This document shows positions 1-7,103 of a stretch of 7,644 nucleotides of DNA, piece after piece. Positions within the stretch are counted from its first letter, which is position 1; the number at the start of each line of letters is the position of its first letter. Made by a program: the position numbers and the translations under genes. This DNA is from Flavobacteriaceae bacterium (GTDB taxonomy: Bacteria; Bacteroidota; Bacteroidia; Flavobacteriales; Flavobacteriaceae). Under the pieces are notes generated by a model that saw nothing but the letters and a program-made list of their open reading frames with translations, was not told where the DNA came from and did no database searches. The stretch covers positions 1-7,644 of the forward strand of contig DOIV01000261.1 of NCBI GenBank assembly GCA_003511845.1, given 5' to 3'.

Positions 1-102
1 ATGCTTTTGATAAGTGATACAATTGGCGAACTGATTTTTAAAATGAACAACTATCAAGCTCCAAAAATGTCTAAAGCAATAAATACTGTTGCTAGTAAAT
101 AG
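1..102 (+). CDS. 3' end of an unrecognised protein gene
   Basis: An open frame runs from the window edge to a TAG at 100-102 and encodes 34 residues ending in NTVASK. The window happens to begin with ATG, but that codon could be internal, because the reading frame is open to the edge and the true start may lie outside. I do not recognise the sequence: it has no obvious membrane segment or motif and mixes hydrophobic and lysine residues as a globular C-terminus would. The stop lies 16 bp before the folP ATG, so the two genes are probably co-transcribed. It could also be a chance open frame, but a sense-strand frame ending right at the folP start argues for a real gene. Confidence 0.5.
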   Translation: MLLISDTIGELIFKMNNYQAPKMSKAINTVASK

Positions 103-118
103 CTTTCAAAACAAAAAT

Positions 119-943
119 ATGCACATCAACTGTAAAGGTAAACTTATCGACTTATCCTCACCAAAAATAATGGGAATACTAAATGTTACACCAGATTCTT
201 TTTATGATGGCAACACTCTAAAAAGTGATAAAGACATCCTCTCAAGAACAGAAAAGATGTTAAAAGATGGTGCTACATTTATTGATGTTGGCGGATACTC
301 TTCAAAACCCAATGCTAAACATATCAGCGAAAAAGAGGAACTACAAAGAGCACTACCCGTCATCAAATTATTGAATGAAGAATTTCCTGAAAGTTTCATT
401 TCTATTGATACTTTTAGAAGTAAAGTAGCCTATGAAACCGTACAAAAAGGAGCTTGTCTAGTCAATGATATTTCAGCAGGTTCTTTAGACAAAAACATGT
501 TTAAAACCATTGCCAAATTACAAGTACCTTATATAATTATGCATATGCAAGGCACACCTCAAGACATGCAAAACCAGCCTAGCTATGACAATATCACTAA
601 AGAAATTACCTTTTATTTCTCAGAAAAAATCAGTCAACTCAGAAAACTACAAATCAATGATATTATAATTGATGTTGGTTTTGGTTTTGGTAAAACTATA
701 GAGCAGAACTACACCTTACTGAATCAGTTGGTATTGTTTAAAAGCTTAGAAGTGCCAATTCTTAGTGGAATTTCAAGAAAATCTATGCTTTATAAATTAT
801 TAAATACCAGTCCTGAAAAAGCATTGAATGCAACTACCGTAGCAAATACAATTGCCTTAATGAATGGTAGCTCTATCTTAAGAGTACACGATGTAAAAGA
901 AGCATATGAAGCTATTAAAATTGTTCAGGCTTTAAAAAGGTAA
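119..943 (+). CDS. folP: Dihydropteroate synthase
   Basis: Cytoplasmic folate-pathway enzyme that condenses 6-hydroxymethyl-7,8-dihydropterin pyrophosphate with p-aminobenzoate to give dihydropteroate; it is the sulfonamide target. The 274-residue product has the family's usual length and its TIM-barrel motifs in order: MGILNVTPDSF (18-28), DVGGYSSKPNA (56-66), SIDTFRS (95-101), NDISAGS (116-122), MHMQGTPQDMQ (141-151), DVGFGFGKTIEQN (185-197), SGISRKS (216-222) and RVHDV (255-259). I chose the ATG at 119 because the family N-terminus begins there; an in-frame TTG at 89 would add ten residues and overlap the upstream gene. Two motifs are unusual: the pterin/pABA loop reads SSKPN where STRPG is typical, and the DPG of the DPGxGFGK motif is DVG. 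The gene sits 85 bp before cdaA on the same strand. Identification is secure. Confidence 0.97.
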   Translation: MHINCKGKLIDLSSPKIMGILNVTPDSFYDGNTLKSDKDILSRTEKMLKDGATFIDVGGYSSKPNAKHISEKEELQRALPVIKLLNEEFPESFISIDTFRSKVAYETVQKGACLVNDISAGSLDKNMFKTIAKLQVPYIIMHMQGTPQDMQNQPSYDNITKEITFYFSEKISQLRKLQINDIIIDVGFGFGKTIEQNYTLLNQLVLFKSLEVPILSGISRKSMLYKLLNTSPEKALNATTVANTIALMNGSSILRVHDVKEAYEAIKIVQALKR

Positions 944-981
944 TCTGTTAAAAAAATCTTTAAATTAAATAAGAATTGTGC

Positions 982-1013
982 TTGTAAATTAGCTTAAATT
1001 ATGATTACATTTA
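982..1013 (+). promoter_or_regulatory. Candidate Bacteroidota-type promoter for cdaA
   Basis: TTG at 982-984, a 21-nt spacer and TACATTTA at 1006-1013 match the Bacteroidota TTG / TAnnTTTG pattern at all but the last base of the -7 box. Transcription would begin near 1018-1021, only about ten nucleotides before the cdaA TTG start, giving a very short leader. AT-rich DNA produces such matches by chance, so cdaA could instead be read through from folP. Confidence 0.35.
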
Positions 1014-1028
1014 CCAAAACCTTAATTT

Positions 1029-1817
1029 TTGGATGCATTTGATTTTATAGAATTTAGATTTTTAGATATTCTAGACATTGCTTTGGTAGCTATTTTACTC
1101 TACTATATATATAGATTGATAAAAGGGACTGCTGCAATTAATATTTTTTTAGGAATTGCCATTGTCTACTTAATCTGGAAATTGACTGTTGCACTTAAAA
1201 TGGAACTGTTAAGTGATATTTTAGGTAAGTTTCTTGGCGGAGGTTTTATTGCTTTAATCATTGTTTTTCAACAAGAGATTAGAAAATTTTTATTGATGGT
1301 TGGCTCTACCAACTTTGCTGCAAAAAAAGGATTCTTAAAACGATTTAAATTTTCAACAGCTTTTAAGGATGACAACAGCACTACAAATGTTGACGACCTC
1401 GTATCTGCTTGTGATGAAATGTCTAAAACAAAGACTGGAGCTTTGATTATTCTTCAACGAAATAATAATCTCGAATTTGTAAAACAAACTGGCGATAAAA
1501 TGCAAGCCGAAGTAAACAAACCTTTATTAACTAGCATTTTTTACAAAAACAGCCCACTTCACGATGGTGCTATTATCATTGAAGATAACTTAATCACTGC
1601 AACTAGAGTCATTTTACCTGTTGAAGAAGGCGTTTCAATTCCTGCTCGTTTCGGATTGAGACATAGAGCTGCTTTAGGTATGACTTTACGTTCTGATGCC
1701 GTTGCACTTGTCGTTTCTGAAGAAACAGGACAAATATCTTATATAAGAAATGGTGAATTTATTTTATTCAATGATATTGATAGATTAGCAGACATTATCA
1801 AAGAAGACTTGGAGTAG
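1029..1817 (+). CDS. cdaA: Membrane diadenylate cyclase CdaA (c-di-AMP synthase)
   Basis: Makes cyclic di-AMP from two ATP; this messenger controls potassium and osmolyte transport and envelope homeostasis in many bacteria. The 262-residue protein has three N-terminal membrane segments (about 13-31, 35-53 and 66-82), a short linker and a cytoplasmic DisA_N (DAC) domain from about 85 on. The DAC domain shows the two signature motifs DGA (179-181) and RHR (211-213, within GLRHRAALG), which build the active site, plus GALIILQR (137-144). Length and layout are typical of CdaA rather than DisA or CdaS. The start is a TTG: an in-frame TAA at 1023-1025 leaves no ATG, and the N-terminus fits the family when read from this codon. 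There is no YbbR-domain cdaR next door, unlike the Firmicute cdaA-cdaR-glmM arrangement. It converges with the ABC exporter gene, separated by only 12 bp. Confidence 0.96.
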   Translation: MDAFDFIEFRFLDILDIALVAILLYYIYRLIKGTAAINIFLGIAIVYLIWKLTVALKMELLSDILGKFLGGGFIALIIVFQQEIRKFLLMVGSTNFAAKKGFLKRFKFSTAFKDDNSTTNVDDLVSACDEMSKTKTGALIILQRNNNLEFVKQTGDKMQAEVNKPLLTSIFYKNSPLHDGAIIIEDNLITATRVILPVEEGVSIPARFGLRHRAALGMTLRSDAVALVVSEETGQISYIRNGEFILFNDIDRLADIIKEDLE

Positions 1818-1829
1818 ACTTGCTTTAAC

Positions 1830-3587
1830 CTAAACCGTTTCAAATTGAATTTCGTACAACTTACTATAACAACCTTTTTGTTCTAACAATTGTTGATGTG
1901 TACCTTGTTCAACAATTTCACCTTTTTCCATAACTAAGATTTTATCTGCTTTTTTTATTGTTGCCAATCTATGAGCAATAATGATTGAAGTTCTATTTTT
2001 AGTTATAGTATTGGTTGCTTTCTGTATCAATTCTTCTGATTCAGCATCAATTGATGATGTTGCTTCGTCTAAAATTAAAATAGCTGGCTTACTAACATAT
2101 GCTCTTAAAAATGCAATCAATTGACGTTGACCTACAGACAACATACCACCTCTTTCTTTTACATTAAAGTGATAATTTTTCGGCAAAGACATGATAAAAT
2201 CATGAATTCCTATTTTTTTAGCAGCATCTTTAACCTCATCTAAACCTATAGCTGGATTATTTAAAGTAATATTATTTAAAATAGAATCAGAAAACAAAAA
2301 TACATCTTGTAAGACCACACTTATTTGATTTCTTAAAGAGAATAGTGTAAACTCATTTATATTAACATCATCAATGTTAATACTTCCAGAATTTATAGTA
2401 TAGAACCTACTTAATAAATTAATAATGGTTGATTTCCCTGCTCCAGTAGCTCCGACTACAGCAACAGTCTCTCCTTGATTTACTTGAAAAGAAATACCTC
2501 TCAACACAGGTTCGTCTTTAATGTACCTAAAATAGACATCCTCAAAATTTATATTTCCTTTTAAATCTTTAGCTTCTACTATACCCGCATCAACTTCTTC
2601 AGCATCCTCATCTAACACAACAAACACTCTTTCAGCAGCCACCATACCCATTTGTAATGTATTAAATTTATCAGCAATCTGACGTAATGGTCTAAACACC
2701 ATACTTGTCATCATAATAAAACTTGTAATTGTCCCAAATGAAGCTCCACCATCTATAGCTGCTGCTAAACCACCATACCAGACAATGACTCCTAAAGTAA
2801 TCGATGATAAAATTTCTACAATCGGAAAGAAAATTGAATAATACCATATTGTTTTAATATGGGCTTTTTTATGCTTTTCATTAATTTCTAAAAATTTAGC
2901 ATACTCAATTTTTTCACGAGTAAACAATTGTACAATCTTCATTCCTGAGATTCTTTCTTGCACAAAACTATTCAAATTAGCAACCTGATTTCTAACATCT
3001 TGAAATGTTGATTTTATTTTTATTTGAAAAATTTTAGTTGCATAAACCATGATTGGCAACACCACTATTACAATCAAACCTAAACGCCAATTCATAAACA
3101 TCATAATAACAACGACAACCAGTACTTGTAACAAATCGCTAATAATTGCAAATAAACCTTGTCCAAAAACACTTGCAATTGTCTCTATATCTGACACAAC
3201 TCTTGTGACCAATTTACCAACTGGTGTTTTATTGTAATAATGCATTTTAAATTTAAGCACCTTATCAAATAACTGAGTACGAATATCTTTAATAATATGC
3301 TGCCCCAACCAATTGGTGTAAAAAATAAATAAAAACTGAAAAACCACTTCTAACAAAAGGACTCCGAGCATTATCAAACTAAAGTTCAATAATTGTTGAG
3401 TGTTCTTACTTAAAATATAATCATCTACAATTAAACGTAATAAAACAGGACGAACTGTTGCCAATCCTGCAAGTAACAATACAGAAGCAATTGAAAAAGA
3501 AAATTCTAAACGATAATGCTTAACATAAATCATCAGTCGTTTAAATATTTTAAAATCAAATGCTTTGCCAGTTACTTTTTCACTCAT
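1830..3587 (-). CDS. ABC exporter, fused membrane and ATPase domains (MsbA/MDR type)
   Basis: A 585-residue half-transporter of the type IV exporter fold that should work as a homodimer in the inner membrane. The transmembrane domain fills about residues 15-310 with several hydrophobic helices (for example 30-55, 68-92, 140-185 and 248-275). The nucleotide-binding domain follows: Walker A GATGAGKS (379-386), Q-loop Q427 (VLQDVFLF), signature LSVGQ (483-487), Walker B ILILDEA (503-509) and H-loop H539 (IIAHRLATI). All catalytic residues are present. The signature has Val where Gly is commonest, a tolerated variant. The substrate cannot be told from sequence; lipid or lipopolysaccharide flipping and drug export are both possible. 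It lies 58 bp downstream of truA on the same strand, so co-transcription is likely. The ATG at 3587 is directly preceded by a heptanucleotide tandem repeat. Confidence 0.93.
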   Translation of the reverse strand: MSEKVTGKAFDFKIFKRLMIYVKHYRLEFSFSIASVLLLAGLATVRPVLLRLIVDDYILSKNTQQLLNFSLIMLGVLLLEVVFQFLFIFYTNWLGQHIIKDIRTQLFDKVLKFKMHYYNKTPVGKLVTRVVSDIETIASVFGQGLFAIISDLLQVLVVVVIMMFMNWRLGLIVIVVLPIMVYATKIFQIKIKSTFQDVRNQVANLNSFVQERISGMKIVQLFTREKIEYAKFLEINEKHKKAHIKTIWYYSIFFPIVEILSSITLGVIVWYGGLAAAIDGGASFGTITSFIMMTSMVFRPLRQIADKFNTLQMGMVAAERVFVVLDEDAEEVDAGIVEAKDLKGNINFEDVYFRYIKDEPVLRGISFQVNQGETVAVVGATGAGKSTIINLLSRFYTINSGSINIDDVNINEFTLFSLRNQISVVLQDVFLFSDSILNNITLNNPAIGLDEVKDAAKKIGIHDFIMSLPKNYHFNVKERGGMLSVGQRQLIAFLRAYVSKPAILILDEATSSIDAESEELIQKATNTITKNRTSIIIAHRLATIKKADKILVMEKGEIVEQGTHQQLLEQKGCYSKLYEIQFETV

Positions 3588-3606
3588 TTATGGTTTATGG
3601 TTTATG
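3586..3606 (-). repeat. Triple heptanucleotide tandem repeat at the ABC gene start
   Basis: On the minus strand the unit CATAAAC occurs twice and is followed by CATAAAT, whose last two bases begin the ATG of the ABC exporter. The units occupy 3600-3606, 3593-3599 and 3586-3592. Three head-to-tail copies of a 7-mer abutting a start codon make up the initiation region of this gene. I saw no further copy in the truA-ABC gap. Confidence 0.85.
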
Positions 3607-3645
3607 AAAATCTTAAAAAGATCTATTCTTCAATTTTATTTTTTA

Positions 3646-4389
3646 TTATACAAACTCTTCCTTATAAGCTACTTTAGTCAGAAAAAGTCCTTTTGCAGGT
3701 ACAGAAACTCCTGCTTTACTTCTATCTTCACTTTCAATAATATCGATTACATCATTCTTTGTCTTTTTGCCCAAGCCAACTTCTATTAAAGTTCCGACTA
3801 TTGCTCTTACCATATTTCTTAAAAAACGGTCTGCAGTAATATAAAAAGTCAGCCTATTACCGTCTAACATCCATTTGACTTCTGTAATATCACAATTGTA
3901 GGTTCTTACATCGGTTTTAGATTTAGAAAAACATTTAAAATTAGTGTAATTTAACAAAACTTCAGCAGCTTCATTCATTTTAGTTACATCAAGTATTTTT
4001 TGATGAATTTGCCAAGTAGAATCTAACAGAAACGGGTTTCTTCCCAGCCAAATTCTATATTCATAACTTCTACTAATTGCATCAAACCTTGAATGTAAAT
4101 CATCTTTAACCAAAAAAATAGCATTTACAACAATATCATCTGGTAAAAATGCATTTATTTTTTGTTGTATAACAAATGAATCAAATTTAAATTCAACATC
4201 AAAATGTGCAAATAATTGCTCTGCATGTACTCCTGCATCTGTTCTTCCAGCCCCAACAATCTCAATCTTTTCTCTTAAAATAACAGAAAGAGAATGCACT
4301 AATTTTTCTTGAACAGTCACCACATCTGGTTGTACTTGCCACCCGTGATAATTACCTCCATGATACGATAATTTTATAAAATATCTCAA
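3646..4389 (-). CDS. truA: tRNA pseudouridine(38-40) synthase TruA
   Basis: Converts uridines 38-40 in the anticodon arm of many tRNAs to pseudouridine; cytoplasmic and cofactor-free. The 247-residue product matches the family length. Visible features are the N-terminal YHGGNYHGWQVQP segment (9-21), the catalytic motif GAGRTDAGVHA (46-56) with nucleophile Asp51, and RFDAISRSYEYRI (101-113). The last third (about 140-247) contains the second half of the TruA fold, including FLRNMVRAIVG. The start is a TTG (complement of 4387-4389): the frame stays open upstream to a TAG near 4441 but has no ATG, and family homology begins at this codon. It is divergent from the phosphoesterase gene (77 bp between starts) and probably heads an operon with the ABC exporter. 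Confidence 0.96.
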   Translation of the reverse strand: MRYFIKLSYHGGNYHGWQVQPDVVTVQEKLVHSLSVILREKIEIVGAGRTDAGVHAEQLFAHFDVEFKFDSFVIQQKINAFLPDDIVVNAIFLVKDDLHSRFDAISRSYEYRIWLGRNPFLLDSTWQIHQKILDVTKMNEAAEVLLNYTNFKCFSKSKTDVRTYNCDITEVKWMLDGNRLTFYITADRFLRNMVRAIVGTLIEVGLGKKTKNDVIDIIESEDRSKAGVSVPAKGLFLTKVAYKEEFV

Positions 4390-4404
4390 TAAGTTATGTT
4401 TTTG

Positions 4405-4436
4405 TTGATGAGCAAAGATAAGAATTCCTATTTTTA
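4405..4436 (+). promoter_or_regulatory. Candidate promoter for the phosphoesterase gene, overlapping the truA promoter
   Basis: TTG at 4405-4407, a 21-nt spacer and TATTTTTA at 4429-4436 fit TTG / TAnnTTTG with one mismatch in the last position. Transcription would start around 4441-4443, about 25 nt before the TTG start codon. The element lies across the opposite-strand truA -7 box, so the two polymerases could not be bound at once if both are real. Confidence 0.35.
4413..4420 (-). promoter_or_regulatory. Perfect -7 box upstream of truA
   Basis: The minus strand reads TATCTTTG, an exact match to the Bacteroidota -7 consensus TAnnTTTG. Transcription would start near 4405-4407, giving a leader of under 20 nt before the truA TTG. 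No TTG is found 19-21 nt upstream, so the -33 element is weak or absent. Its position in a 77-bp divergent gap supports it. Confidence 0.45.
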
Positions 4437-4466
4437 AACTCTAATTGAAATTTATAAACTATTATT

Positions 4467-4964
4467 TTGAAAAAAATTCTATTACTTTCTGATACTCATA
4501 GCTTTATTGACAATCAAATCTTGAAATTTATTAAACTAGCCGATGAAGTTTGGCATGCTGGCGATATAGGTAATATAAAGGTTACTGATAACATCAAACA
4601 ATTAAAACCTTTACGAGCCGTTTACGGAAACATTGACAACAAAGAAATTAGATCTGAATTTCCGTTAGACAATAGATTTACTGTAGAAAATATTGATGTT
4701 TGGATAACGCATATTGGTGGCTATCCTCACAGATACAACTCTAGAATAAAAGAAGAAATTAGCAACAATCCTCCAAAGATTTTCATCTCCGGACATTCTC
4801 ATATTTTAAAAGTAATGCATGACAAGAAATTAAATTTAATACATCTAAACCCAGGGGCTGCTGGTAAACACGGATTTCATCAAATAAGAACTATGTTGCG
4901 TTTTGAAATCAACAATTCCAACATTGAAAATATGGAAGTCATAGAATTAGAAAAAAGAGTTTAG
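4467..4964 (+). CDS. YfcE/MJ0936-type metallophosphoesterase
   Basis: Calcineurin-like phosphodiesterase of about 165 residues, the usual size for the compact YfcE/MJ0936 group, which hydrolyses model phosphodiesters with Mn2+ or similar metals; physiological substrates are mostly unknown. Metal-binding motifs in order: SDTHS (8-12, Asp9 and His11), GD (32-33), GNID (54-57), TH (81-82) and SGHSH (108-112), followed by NPGAAG (128-133). The fourth motif reads THIGG rather than the more usual THG. No signal peptide is present, so it should be cytoplasmic. The start is TTG: in-frame TAA at 4455-4457 lies just upstream, and the beta-strand leading to SDTH begins at once (MKKILLLSDTH). It is divergent from truA, and its stop overlaps the stop of the histidine kinase gene by 4 bp. 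Confidence 0.92.
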   Translation: MKKILLLSDTHSFIDNQILKFIKLADEVWHAGDIGNIKVTDNIKQLKPLRAVYGNIDNKEIRSEFPLDNRFTVENIDVWITHIGGYPHRYNSRIKEEISNNPPKIFISGHSHILKVMHDKKLNLIHLNPGAAGKHGFHQIRTMLRFEINNSNIENMEVIELEKRV

Positions 4965-6232
4965 GTCTGCTTGATTGGAACTAAAATAAAAATACTAGTT
5001 CCTTTACCTTTAGAAGACATGATATTGAATACTCCTTTCATAACTTTAACTCTAGCTTTAATATGATTTAGGCCTAAACCATCTTCATTTTTTACGGCCT
5101 CAACATCAAAACCAAATCCGTCATCACTAAGCCTTATACTTAACATATTATCATCTCTATGCACTAACATTATAGTTGCATTTGACGCTTTACTATGCTT
5201 TAAAACATTGTTTATAAGTTCTTCAATAATATTATAAATCTTGATTTCAAAATCTTGATTGTATCTTTTTACCTCCTTATCATCACTCCTTAAAGTAATT
5301 TCAGAATTTGAATATTTTTGACAAATATCTTGTACAGCTGTAGCCAATCCAAACTTTAACAATATTGATGAAATCAACTCATGAGATAAATCTCTGATTT
5401 TTACTGAAGCTTCATTAACTATATCTTGTGCTTTTGATATTTCTTTAGGTGCTTTTTCTTTTAATTGTGATTTTGATGCTTGTAAATGTAAATTTGCAGA
5501 AGACAATAAAGCACTTACACTATTATGTAGAATCTCTGCTATAGATTTTCTTTCTTTTTCTTTGGCGTCTATAGTTGCATTAATAATTCTTGTTTGTATT
5601 TCATTTTCAATTTGCTCAATTTTATTTATTTGAATCAATCTGTAATTTCTATAAAAGATATAGCTTAAAATCATAAAGGCTAAAAAAGCCAAGGCTGAAC
5701 CATAAAATAAAAATTGTGCTTTTTGTCGCAAATATTTTTCTTCCTTTATTTTTTGTGCTTGTCTTTCTACATTGTATTTGGCTTCTGCTTCAAAAATATT
5801 TTGTGAATTACTCACCTTATTTATACTATCTGTAATACCAACAGCCTCTTCGAGAAAAAAATATGCCTTTTCAAACTCCTTTAATCTTTTATTTGTAGAA
5901 GCTAATTTATAAAGCACTTGTTCTTTTAACCTAATTGCCTTATCAAGTTTTGAATCTTTAATTGTAAGGTATACTTGATAATAATTATCTCTTATATTTT
6001 TATGTTCTTTTTTATTTAAAAAAGTAATTCCTAAATTATTTTCCTTTTCCGATAACGAACTTACAACAGACACTAATTTTTCAACATGTTCTAAACCTAG
6101 TTCATATTGTTTGTCTTGAACATTATTTTCTAAAGTGTTATTTTGAGCAACTAAAAAAAAGTTTTCTAATAAACAGATCATCAAAAAAAGAATGCGAAAT
6201 TTTGATATATTGAACAGGGAAGAAAATATCAT
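4961..6232 (-). CDS. Membrane sensor histidine kinase, HisKA_3 type with short TPR-like sensor region
   Basis: A 423-residue kinase of the NarL-partner family (HPK7). A signal peptide or N-terminal anchor covers about 1-29 (hydrophobic 14-28, ending LVAQ). Residues 30-171 are probably extracytoplasmic; the segment around 107-160 (KRLKEFEKAYFFLEEAVG and the charged helix after it) looks like the last TPR and coiled linker of Bacteroidota TPR kinases, with earlier repeats missing or degenerate. A membrane helix lies at about 172-194, then a coiled segment and the DHp helix with phospho-acceptor His236 (AEILHNSV). The ATPase domain has N-box ELINNVLKH (338-346), G1 DDGFGFD (370-376) and G2 GLGLNHI (385-391). 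The residue after His236 is Asn, and the DxxxQ phosphatase signature of this family is not present. The gene begins 31 bp after the response regulator stop, so it is the likely partner. Its signal is unknown. Confidence 0.93.
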   Translation of the reverse strand: MIFSSLFNISKFRILFLMICLLENFFLVAQNNTLENNVQDKQYELGLEHVEKLVSVVSSLSEKENNLGITFLNKKEHKNIRDNYYQVYLTIKDSKLDKAIRLKEQVLYKLASTNKRLKEFEKAYFFLEEAVGITDSINKVSNSQNIFEAEAKYNVERQAQKIKEEKYLRQKAQFLFYGSALAFLAFMILSYIFYRNYRLIQINKIEQIENEIQTRIINATIDAKEKERKSIAEILHNSVSALLSSANLHLQASKSQLKEKAPKEISKAQDIVNEASVKIRDLSHELISSILLKFGLATAVQDICQKYSNSEITLRSDDKEVKRYNQDFEIKIYNIIEELINNVLKHSKASNATIMLVHRDDNMLSIRLSDDGFGFDVEAVKNEDGLGLNHIKARVKVMKGVFNIMSSKGKGTSIFILVPIKQT

Positions 6233-6263
6233 AAAGCAAATGATCTAGATTGATAAACTATCG

Positions 6264-6950
6264 TTAAACTATTTCATTTTTCATTGCAAAAATAGCTAAA
6301 CCAACACTATTTTTAACATTGATTTTTTTTATTAAATTTTTACGATGTGTCTCTACAGTACTTTCACTTATTCCTAAATTATCACCCATTTCTCTTGTAG
6401 TGTATTGTTGGGCAATAAGCTTTAAAATTTGATATTCTCGTCGAGTTAAAGAATTAATTAGCATTCCTTCTTGACTTCCATTATCATGTATAGGTTTACC
6501 CATAAACGTCTTCATCATCTTCTCTTTGACTTCATCACTAAAATATTGGTCGCCTTTATGTACATTTTTAATTGCCTTTACAATATGTTCACCAGCAGAT
6601 TTTTTTGGTATAAAGCCTAAGGCTCCCATCCCTAATACTTCTTTGATTAACTTAATATCATCATAACTTGATAAAATTACAATCTTAGGCACATCTTCAA
6701 GATCTTTAAATTTTTTAAGTACTTCTATACCATCTAGTACTGGCATACTTATATCTAAAATTAATACGTCTGCAGAATGTTCACCAAACCAATCAATTAC
6801 TTGCTTTCCATTTAACGAAAACCCAACTACATCTATATCTCGTTCTTGACCAAGCACAGCTATTACCCCATCAATTAATATTTGATGATCATCTGCAATA
6901 TGAACAGTAATTTTATCGTCAAGAAACTCTTCTAATTCTACATTGACCAT
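6264..6950 (-). CDS. NarL/LuxR-family response regulator
   Basis: A 228-residue two-component DNA-binding regulator. The receiver domain (about 14-130) has acidic pocket Asp20-Asp21, phospho-acceptor Asp66 (LILDISMP), the switch Ser in VILSS (91-95) and the conserved lysine at 116 or 117 (FIPKK). The LuxR-type helix-turn-helix spans about 168-225 (LTRREYQILKLIAQQ, then a recognition helix near GISESTVETHRKNL). No key residue is missing. The ATG at 6950 adds a short acidic N-terminal tail (MVNVELEEFLDD) before the receiver. It is first in a two-gene operon with the kinase. A consensus-like promoter sits about 150 bp upstream, so it probably has a long leader. Target genes are not shown by the sequence; autoregulation and control of the divergent RNA gene are reasonable guesses. 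Confidence 0.95.
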   Translation of the reverse strand: MVNVELEEFLDDKITVHIADDHQILIDGVIAVLGQERDIDVVGFSLNGKQVIDWFGEHSADVLILDISMPVLDGIEVLKKFKDLEDVPKIVILSSYDDIKLIKEVLGMGALGFIPKKSAGEHIVKAIKNVHKGDQYFSDEVKEKMMKTFMGKPIHDNGSQEGMLINSLTRREYQILKLIAQQYTTREMGDNLGISESTVETHRKNLIKKINVKNSVGLAIFAMKNEIV

Positions 6951-7098
6951 AACTTTGGTTAGTTCTAAATTCGTGTTAATATTAAACTAAACATTTAGGT
7001 ATATATTGTGTTTATTCCTAATAAACAGATAAAAAGATTAAATATTTAACCTTAAAATACTAACTAAATAATCGTTTAGTGTTATTGTATAAATCTAT
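6951..7098 (-). promoter_or_regulatory. Predicted long 5' leader of the two-component operon, rich in inverted repeats
   Basis: If the promoter at 7104-7134 is used, about 147 nt of untranslated RNA precede the regulator ATG. I see no plausible upstream reading frame. The stretch contains inverted repeats: GTATA-N4-TATAC (7087-7100), ACTAAA-N6-TTTAGT (7063-7080), the palindrome TTAAATATTTAA (7038-7049), an 8-bp arm repeat (7009-7027), CTAAA-CA-TTTAG (6987-6998) and TTAATATTAA (6976-6985). Base composition is extremely AT-rich, so some are expected by chance. Their role, as protein sites or RNA hairpins, is not known. Confidence 0.4.
7009..7027. promoter_or_regulatory. Perfect 8-3-8 inverted repeat, possible operator
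   Basis: TGTTTATT and AATAAACA form perfect 8-bp arms around CCT, 59-77 bp upstream of the response regulator ATG. It is the longest perfect symmetry in this leader and has the size of a dimeric regulator site. Because it lies downstream of the predicted start of transcription, it could be a repressor roadblock, an autoregulatory site or a weak RNA hairpin. Confidence 0.4.
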
Positions 7099-7103
7099 AC
7101 ATT

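Noticed and set aside
89..118. An in-frame TTG 30 bp upstream of the folP ATG as the start of folP
   Set aside because: It would overlap the upstream stop region and add ten residues outside the family's conserved N-terminus; the ATG at 119 is better.
3610..3622. A small inverted repeat ATCTT-AAA-AAGAT between truA and the ABC gene as a terminator
   Set aside because: The 5-bp AT-rich stem is too weak and has no proper U tract. The two genes are probably one transcript.
3565..3789. Plus-strand open frame across the truA-ABC junction
   Set aside because: It overlaps the truA 3' end and the ABC 5' end on the opposite strand and has no recognisable product. It is a shadow frame.
4467..4964. 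The metallophosphoesterase as the c-di-AMP hydrolase paired with cdaA
   Set aside because: Known c-di-AMP phosphodiesterases are DHH-DHHA1 or HD-domain enzymes, not calcineurin-fold ones, and this gene is 2.6 kb away behind two opposing genes. Proximity alone is not evidence.
6950..6957. A perfect TAnnTTTG match (TAACTTTG) on the plus strand at the regulator start codon
   Set aside because: No TTG lies about 20 nt upstream, and the orientation points into a region with no gene until the small RNA 350 bp away. Probably chance.
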